Assembly (NCBI RefSeq): GCF_932526225.1
Contig: NC_064043.1
Coordinates: 5,139,501-5,199,500, forward strand
DNA: 60,000 nucleotides
Direction of reading: 5' to 3'
DNA from: Nematostella vectensis
Lineage: Eukaryota > Cnidaria > Anthozoa > Actiniaria > Edwardsiidae
The notes under the pieces were generated by a model. It did no database searches. It was not told where the DNA came from and saw nothing but the letters and a program-made list of their open reading frames with translations. Both the position numbers and the translations under genes were made by a program. Shown here in pieces: positions 13,201-22,200 of the stretch. Within the stretch, counting starts at the first letter, position 1; each line of letters opens with the position of its first letter.

Positions 13201-16200
13201 CCATACCACAACATCATATGATTTTAAATATGTCTTTGTTCCGATAGCCAACAAATGCTGGAGCAACTGGATCGACAGGAATGATCCAACAAGCTCGGGC
13301 GACAGCGAAAGTGCCTCTGACGCATGCGCGAACTCTGCCTCATATGACTGCCAGACGAAGGATGGAAGAGGCTTGGATGAGGTCATCGTGACAGTCAAGT
13401 GCTCAGCTTCAGGAGTCACGTGCCTCAACAGCGAACAAAAGGACGGCAGGACCTGTCCGGATTTAAAGTTTAGAGCCGTCTGTACCTGCCCAGGTAAGAT
13501 ACAGACGCGCGTCTTCCCTCCCTCCATGCCACTGAAAACACAGTGGCCAGGTAAGAAAAAAAAAACTAAATGCCATCCGACTTTTTATTGCTCCTTCTAG
13601 CTACCCAAGCCTGCACGTCCAACACATGTAGAAATGGCGGAAAATGCGTAAACCTACCACTCGGATTCAAATGCATCTGCCCTGAGGGATTTGAGGGAAG
13701 ATACTGTGAGACAGGTAAACCTGACCAACAGCAAATAAACACATTGCTTTGAGACGGGTAAGCATGAATGTTTTAAAATACTTTTACTGCAAACCTGGAA
13801 CAGAATCATGAGTTGAAATGTATCTTTGCTGTTTACATGCGAAAATCGAACATGAACAGTGATTAAAATACTTTACTTTGAAATTGGAAAACTACAGTTT
13901 TAATTTTTGACATGATTCTGCCACGACATTTTTAAGTATGGCATTCATATTGGATTACTATAAGTTAAGATATAAAATTTGTCCCTTTTTCTAATAAAGC
14001 TTATTATTTTCATCCCCTCAGTTCTTAACTGCCCCAACCCTGGTTCTATTGCAAACGGTCAAGTCAGGTTCTCGCGGTCAGCTCAGTCTGGCTCCTACAC
14101 TTCGGGTACAGTTGCGACATTCACGTGTAACAGCGGGTTTACCAGGTCTGGCCCGGCAAGTTCAACATGCAGATCTCGTAAATGGCAGGGAGGAGTTACA
14201 AAGTGTCTTGGTAAGAGGAAACCGAAAACATTCTAAGAACAAACATAATCATATTGCCAACTCAGGGTCTACTGCCGTAATTCGCTATAGAATGTTATCT
14301 CCAGCATTGTCGGGGAAACACCTGGCATTACTGGGACCGACAATGCCTTGCTATTTGAACACTATGTTGTACAATGTCCTACGATACAGCTGTTAAGGCG
14401 GAATCAGTTAGGGCGTTCGGGTGTCGAACGAAAGGCTGGTGGTTCAAGCCCACTCAGGGACGAAAGTGTATTTTTTTCACAGCTTAATACTGCTTTAAAG
14501 TAGTGCCAAAAACAATTAGATGCAACGAGTTAAGTTCAGTGTGCGTCAAAATCTCTGTGGCGCAATCAGATAGCTCATAATTTAACAATTCTATTTGTGG
14601 CAAAGAACACTTAGAAGCTCATTAATTAACGAGATAAAATGAGCAAATAAATCATAGTTTTATAATTCGAGAGTTTTTCACCTGATTGGATTATAGCTTG
14701 GTCCAAGTGGTTGGAAGAGTAAACCTTTTGCATTATTAGATTTGTGTATTTTTTTTCTTCTTCTAAACGTTGAAACGTTTTTCAATTATCGAAAAACAAT
14801 TATTCACCGCCCCATAACTCGAGAAGGGTTAATCTGATTTCCAAATTACTTGGGTCAGTTAATAAAGAGGTCAGACCTAATTTATGTTTAAAGTTTGGTG
14901 AAGTTCCGTCTATAATCAAGAGAGCTACGGTGCCATGAATAATTTTTTCTATTGTTTTTCGATAATGAGGTGTTTTGGGCCGTTTTCTACACTGAAATAG
15001 CCGTTGAAATATAGGTCAGTTTTACCTCATTAACAACAAACAATGGAAAAATTATTCATGATGCCATAATTGGAGAATTTTACATCTGATTGGCTCATAT
15101 CTTGAATCACGTGGTCGTCAGGATAACCTTCATGCAATATTAAATTTTGGATATTTTTCCTTGAAATTCAAGAGAGATATAGCATAATGAATAATTTTCC
15201 TATTGTCTTTCAATAATGAGACAGTTTTGCTTGTATCATACAGTAAATAAAGGGATATAGGTTGAACTTAACCTCATTATCAAAAAACAATAGGGAAATT
15301 ATTCCCCGCCCCATAAGTCGAGTACTTTGAATCTGATTTCCCAATTACTTGAGCCAGTTAATGAAGAGGTCAGACCTAATTTATGTTAAAAGTTTGGTGA
15401 AGTTCCGTCTATAATCAAGAGAGCTACGGCGCCATGAATAATTTTTCTATTGTTTTTCGATAATGAGGAGTTTTGGGCCGTTTTCTACACTGAAATAGCC
15501 GTTGAAATATAGGTCAGTTTTACCTCATTAACAACAAACAATGGAAAAAGTATTCATGATGTTGTAATCCGAGAATCTTAGATCTGATTGGCTCATATCT
15601 TAAATCACGTGGTCGTCAGGATAACCTTCATGCAATATTAAATTTTGGATAATTTTTCTTGAAATTCAAGAGAGATATAGCATAATGAATAATTTTCCTA
15701 TTGTCTTTCAATAATGAGACAGTTTTGCTTGTATCATACAGTAACGGAAATTATTCCCCGCCTCATAACTCGAGAAGGGTTAATCTGATTTCCAAATTAC
15801 TTGGGTCAGTTAATGAAGAGGTCAGACCCAATTCATGTTAAAAGTTCGGGGAAGTTCCGTCAATAATCAAGGGAGCTACGGCGCCATGAATAATTTTTTC
15901 TATTGTTTTTCGATAATGAGTTGTTTTGGGCCGTTTTATGCACTGATGAAACCGTTGCAATATAGGTCAGTTTTACCTCATTAACAACGAACAATGGAAA
16001 AAATATTCATGATGTTGTAATCCGAGAATCTTAGATCTGATTGGCTCACAGTTTGGATCACGTGGTTAACAGGATAAGCCTAATTCAATATCAAATCATA
16101 GAGAATTTTCCTCGAAAATCAAGAGACATATGGCATCATGAATAATTTTCCTTTTAATAACTCTTAAACCACGGTAACACAAAATGATTTACTAGATACC

Positions 16201-19200
16201 ATTCAAGTCTCTGTGGCGCAATCGGTTAGCGCGTTCGCCTGTTTGACGAACGGGCTGGGGGTCAAGCGCATCCTGGAACGAAATTTGGGTTTTTTTTGGC
16301 AAAGTTAAATGCTTTGAAATAAGTGCCAGAAATTCCACGAGTTAAAGGGGCAGTGTCATGGTAAGACGTTTGCAATAGCTCTACGGCCGGGACACAATGA
16401 ATTTCAGTCAAATTCTAATATTGATTTATAAATTCAAAGGAAAAATGACCACAAACTGTCAAGAAACATAGTTTTCAATAAAATATTGAATATTATTTTA
16501 AAAAGGCATTGACATCTGTTTGTAGACAATCAAAAGCCTACAATAAACACGAACTCCAGACATGCGCAGTACCATGACGCTGCCTCTTTAAGTTCAACGG
16601 TGATCGTCCAAGTCTCTGTGACTGCCCTCTACCACTGACCAGGTGAAATCCGACCTGGTGGGGATTTTTACCCGACCTGGTGGGGTTTTTTTTCCTCCCC
16701 GGTTCTTGCTAAGTTTTCGGACTCTTCCTGGCAAAGTTCTCACCCTGAAATTTCCCCCCCGTACAAAAACAGACATAAAAAACTTGCCAACGACCTGGCG
16801 AACTATTTGCCAACCTGGTAAAAGCTTTTTCTGGAAAACACGCCGGGAAATTGTCATTCGCAAAGTCTGTTACAAAGTGGTGTTACGATGATGCAAGGTC
16901 AAACGCCAATGTTCCCCTTGTCTTGTTCTACTTCAAGCAAGTCATGTGGGACGAGACTCTTTTTATCGGGGGTCTGTAAGTAAGAGAATACATTCCTAGA
17001 AAATATAAGTTTTATTTGTTTTAGGGTAATTAGTAAGCAAACTCATTGTTCTCCGCTCAACTCGAGTCCTGAATGTTTCAGATGTAAATGAATGTCAAAT
17101 GAACAAGTGCCAACATTCCTGTGAAAACTTTGACGGCGGCTACAAGTGCGCATGCGCTAACGGCTATGCTCTTAGGTCAGATGGTACTTGTACGGGTAAG
17201 TATTTACGTTTAAAATAAAATAAAATGCAAAATATAATGATTAAGTGGAATATAATCTTTTTAATGGATCTCCGGCAAGATATAAGACAACTGAAATTTG
17301 TTTATACTTGTTTGCTTTTATCCCGCGTGATTTGTCGAAGCAGACATACGTATATTTCTTTGTGTTTCAGCTTGTCACGCAGTAAATTGTGATAAATATT
17401 AGAACACCTTTCTATTGTTCAGATATCGACGAATGCGCAACAAACAACGGGAATTGTCAACATAAATGTTATAACACAGCCGGAAGCTATCGCTGCATGT
17501 GTCACAGTGGATACGCGCTGACGGCGGACAAGCACGCGTGTCAAGGTTAGTGGATACGCGCTAACAACCGACAAACGCGCGTGTCATGCGTGCGCGTGAC
17601 ATTATGGCTATTGCATGACGGTCGAGCGTTCTAGAAAAAAAAAGTTGATAAAATGGTCTTTTAAAACATATAGCTTTTAAACGTTTTTCTTCTTCTTCGA
17701 ACGTACAGACGTAAACGAGTGTTCCGGTAACCAGGGGCGCGGAAACTGCCAGCACATCTGTATTAACGGCCTCGGCACGTCCAGCTGCGCCTGCAGGAGC
17801 GGGTTTACACTCAACTCAGACGGCAGGACATGCAAGGGTGAGGGGCTACCGCAAATTTAAGGGGGGGGGGGGGGAGAGGGAGGAACCTGTTAACCAAAGG
17901 GAAACCAAAAGGAGGGCTCCATGAGGATTTTCTGTGAAAGTCACTTTAAAAACGACTAAATGAAAAATAGAAAATTCTCCCCCCCCATATCCACCCAAGC
18001 TCATACCTTTGTCTTTTGTGCCCTCCACCTCTCAAACCCTCATCCTTTTCCTCCCACGGACTTCAACCCATGAACATGACTAAGCCTTGATACTCATCAC
18101 CAGAGATCACATGCCCCGCCCTGGCAGCACCAGCCAATGGAAACAGCAGTCCCACTGGGGTGACATCACTCGATAGCGATGTCCACATTACTTGTAACGA
18201 CGGATTTAGGCTCGTGGGCTCAGCTACGCGAACATGCCAGTCGGATGGCCTGTGGTCTGGTCTGCAGCCAAGTTGCGTAGGTAGGTACAGTGTTTGGTAA
18301 CCTAGGTTCTCGTCAGGATGGAGTATCTTCGGTTGTCACGGGGCGTTTCGTGTTTCTTCGGTTGAGGAACCCGTTGTTGATCTGATGTCACTCGAAAGCG
18401 TCACTGTTGTTGCCTATTCCCAGCCTCTCTTGTCTTCGCCCAACCACAGGAACCTTGGACGTCAGGAACTAGAAGGGTGTAATAAGGGAAATATTTTGGC
18501 TTTTATAGTGCAACGCGCGCTACCGTGGCCACCTGTGGCCACGTGGTCACAGTTCTTTGAGTAAACCGATAAGAACCCACGAAACGTGATATCTGCTTGG
18601 CATGAACTTCGTAGGCATCCAGCGAGGCAAAGACATGCTTCAGTGCAAATCATAGATCGTCGAAATCGTCCTTTATGTCGCTCGTGTCAATCAAATACTC
18701 TGCTTTTCGCATGCCAAACGGTTATATTTTTAAAACTTGTATTGGTGATCTTGGTAGTGCGTCTGATAAATATATCTATGGTCGAGATTTGCGTCGTCCC
18801 TAGGCTGCTCTCTATCAGCACATTCTAGGGAACCAAACATGGAAACGAGGCTATGTTGGCATTCCCGATCCCCTACAACGGCGTTAAAAGATTAGATTTG
18901 TGTTTATAACAAAACCTATATATTTGTGATTACTCATTATTCCTGAAAATATGGGTGTTAAACAATACTAATTATTTATTTCTTGACAAGCCATCAAGTG
19001 CGTGATGCCGTCGGCGCCTATGTATGGCAGCATAGTGGGCAGTAGCAGCAGCTTCAACAGTGTCATCAAATACACGTGCAACAGCGGCTACCGCGTGTCC
19101 GGTGGGGATGCACAGCGGACATGTGGCAAAGACGGCGAATGGAGCGGTTCTCAGCCAAGGTGTATAGGTAGGCCTGATGTGAAGGAGCCAAACATTTATA

Positions 19201-22200
19201 TCTATTCTTTTAAAAGTTCACCTTCCTCTAAACAAATTACACAAATGTTTCAATTAAAAGGAAAACATTTGTTTTCTCGTCTATGCAACCGGTAAGTCAT
19301 TATTGTTCCATATCTATAATGTTCCTTTTTCTTCCTAGCTGCCGCTTGCCCCGACCCGGTAGCTCCCGCCAAGGGTTTAGTGGTCGGCCTGCAAAGGAGT
19401 GTGGGGGATACTGTACGCTTTGAATGTCAGGAAGGATACCGAGTATCCGGCAAGGCCTACTCCGTTTGTCAATCAAGCGGATCATGGGACAGCCCTACTC
19501 CAACTTGCGCAAGTAAGATTGGTTATTCATCTACATGTACATAATGAAATACTAACCCTAATACAGACAATGATGAAATATAATTAAGCACTATTCGACG
19601 CGGTAATGAAACGCGAATGGAACTGTTGAAAAATGCGTTTGTCATTTATTGCATAGCCATATACGGCACAAGTGGACCATTATTACCAAGGAATGGATCT
19701 AGAATGGTAAAAATGAGGCTTGATTACAGGTCTGGGTTTCGATGCTTTATCTGTTGTTTTAAATTAAATAAAGAGACATAAATGACTTTTATACACCCAA
19801 TCTACCCCATGCCTCTGTATCTTCTGATATTGGCGACTTATAACATTTTTTAGTCGTGGATTGTGGAAAGCCTCCAGCTCTTGCCAGCGGTAGTATCGTT
19901 GGCTCAGTTTACACATATGGCAGTAAGATCCAATACAGATGCATTCAAGATTGGCATTTGTCCGGTCCGGCGGAGAGGGTCTGTCAGGCGGACGGCTTAT
20001 GGAGCGGCAAGGCGCCAGTTTGTCTCGGTTAGTACCCCAAACAAATTGCACGGCCCATATACATTTAACATGCTTGTGAAGTAGCAAAACGATGCAATTC
20101 ACACACTCTTGTTAACAAATTCCATACACTTACTCTACAGAACGAAGCTGTGGGAACCCCGGCAACTTGGCTAACGGCAAGAGGACTGGTGAAGACTTCA
20201 CCTACGGAAAGGTGGTGACGTTTACTTGTAACAGTGGTCACGTGATGAGCGGGTCTTCTACCCGGACTTGCCAGACAAACGGAAAGTGGACCGGAACCCA
20301 GCCTACATGTGATCGTAAGTAGACAGACCCCATCCCCCCACCCTGGTGAAATTTTGTCACAGTTGATGAAGAATAAACGGTCTGTATCTTCAATCTGATT
20401 GACACTAAAAATAAATCCCCTTGGTTATCTAAATTTATCTAGGTGGAAGTTTATAAAAGGAATATAATTTTTTAGTATTTTAATAGCCTCAGGACACTTA
20501 TTCATTACTTTCAGCGCATTAGAAACACGATTTTTACCATGTCATCTTCCTCTACCTTTTAGCTGCCATATGCGGTGATCCAGGAGCACCCGTAAATGGC
20601 GAAAAGACCGGAGCATTTACCTACGGAAGCACACTTACATACGATTGCATGCCGGGATACAAGTTGGTTGGGGATCGTCAACGCACTTGCCAAGCTAACG
20701 CCCAGTGGACTGGGTCACAGCCTCATTGCACTGGTGAGTAGCGTTGACGTCGATCAGTGTGAAGACTCTTTTTCTCTTAGTCCGGCTCTTGTATTAAGCG
20801 AATCGAAATGTCGCACGCGTGTTAAACTATTTCCCCGCCGATTGCTTTCCCGCCTATAAACTTTCTTTTCGGCGCTTTAATTTTAATAAAAAGGATTCTG
20901 ACCTCATTGTGGATGGTTTATCTCTTGCAAATTGTCCGCTGTATTTAAAATGTTAATGTTAACAAAGGAGGGGCAGATCAGCATTCTTTAACTATGTTCT
21001 TCTTTTCAGCCACCAGTTGTGGCGCTTTGATGAATGGTCCAACTGGTCAGATCCAATCGGAGAATTTCCCTAATGGATACAGCGATAACTCGTACTGCAG
21101 GTGGAAGATCACTGTAAGATCCGACCGCCAAGTCATGATCACATTCAACACGCTGCAGACACAGGCCGAGAAGGACAAGGTGGGGAGAGGAGAACCCGCT
21201 TAACACGAACTATAAACAGAGATAAAACCAGCTCAAGGGGGAGGAGAACCCGGTTAACACTAATTCTAAACAGAGATAAAAACCAGCTCAAATTGGCAGG
21301 GTTTCGAGTTATCAGTGCCAATGGAATCAAATATTTTAGCTGCTTATAAAGAAATATGAAGGAAAATACTTGGAAAAAACAAAACACTTTTAGTTGACAG
21401 CAGTTCGAAGCTTTACCACATTTCCCAGTTATAATATCTAGATTTTTCGGCAAATAAAAACGTAAATTTCTAGGTCCGCTAGTTTCCGTAGATTCAATAG
21501 AAAATGACTCCTATAACTATTGCTAGTGATCAGTGCTCCACTGATCTTCTTCTGAGCCCCCTCAAACAAACACCTTTGTTTTCATGGCCCGAAAAGGCAC
21601 ACAAATTTGATTTTGGTTTAAGTTTAACGTGATGTACGAGTTACAGAGAGTTCGAGGAGTAACCGAGGGTTTGAATTACCGTATGTTCCGGTTATTGAGG
21701 GTTTAAGTTATAGGATTTCAAATGTAACCCAGTTCTAAGTGCAAACATTCTACATGTCCACAGATCGAGGTCTATGATGGCCAGTCTGGCGAACTCATCA
21801 CCACGCTGTCTGGTGTCCACACCAAGCCTATCTCTATCACTTCTAACTCGAACGTCATGGATGTGCGATTCTCGTCTGACGCCAAGGATTCAGCTGTGGG
21901 ATTCCAGGCTTCGTATCGAGATGTCTGTACGTATTAGTAAACGTTTTAAAGCCTCTTGAGCAGAATTGAGTTACACAAGCATGAAAAAATGTCATATCCA
22001 TAGATTATTGCTTACTTTTACAGTAGAATAGAGCTGTTTTTTATTGTAAGAAGGATTTGATTTTATAGTCATTCAAGTGGATCTAGTTTGCTTTTGAAAT
22101 TTGCAATTAAATTAATTTGAATTAAGTCTTTTATTAAAGTAACACATTGAGAACACGTGTCTCGCAACCTGTAGTGCTTTACGGGGACCAAATAAATGAG

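Noticed and set aside
16207-16281. Functional tRNA-Asn gene
   Set aside because: The anticodon arm and B box are altered and the 3' end does not pair with the 5' end; the shared tail marks it as a SINE.
16594-16891. Opposed ORFs on both strands in an intron of the SVEP1-like gene
   Set aside because: Short, no domain; the stretch has internal GACCTGGTGGGG repeats and looks like a mobile fragment.
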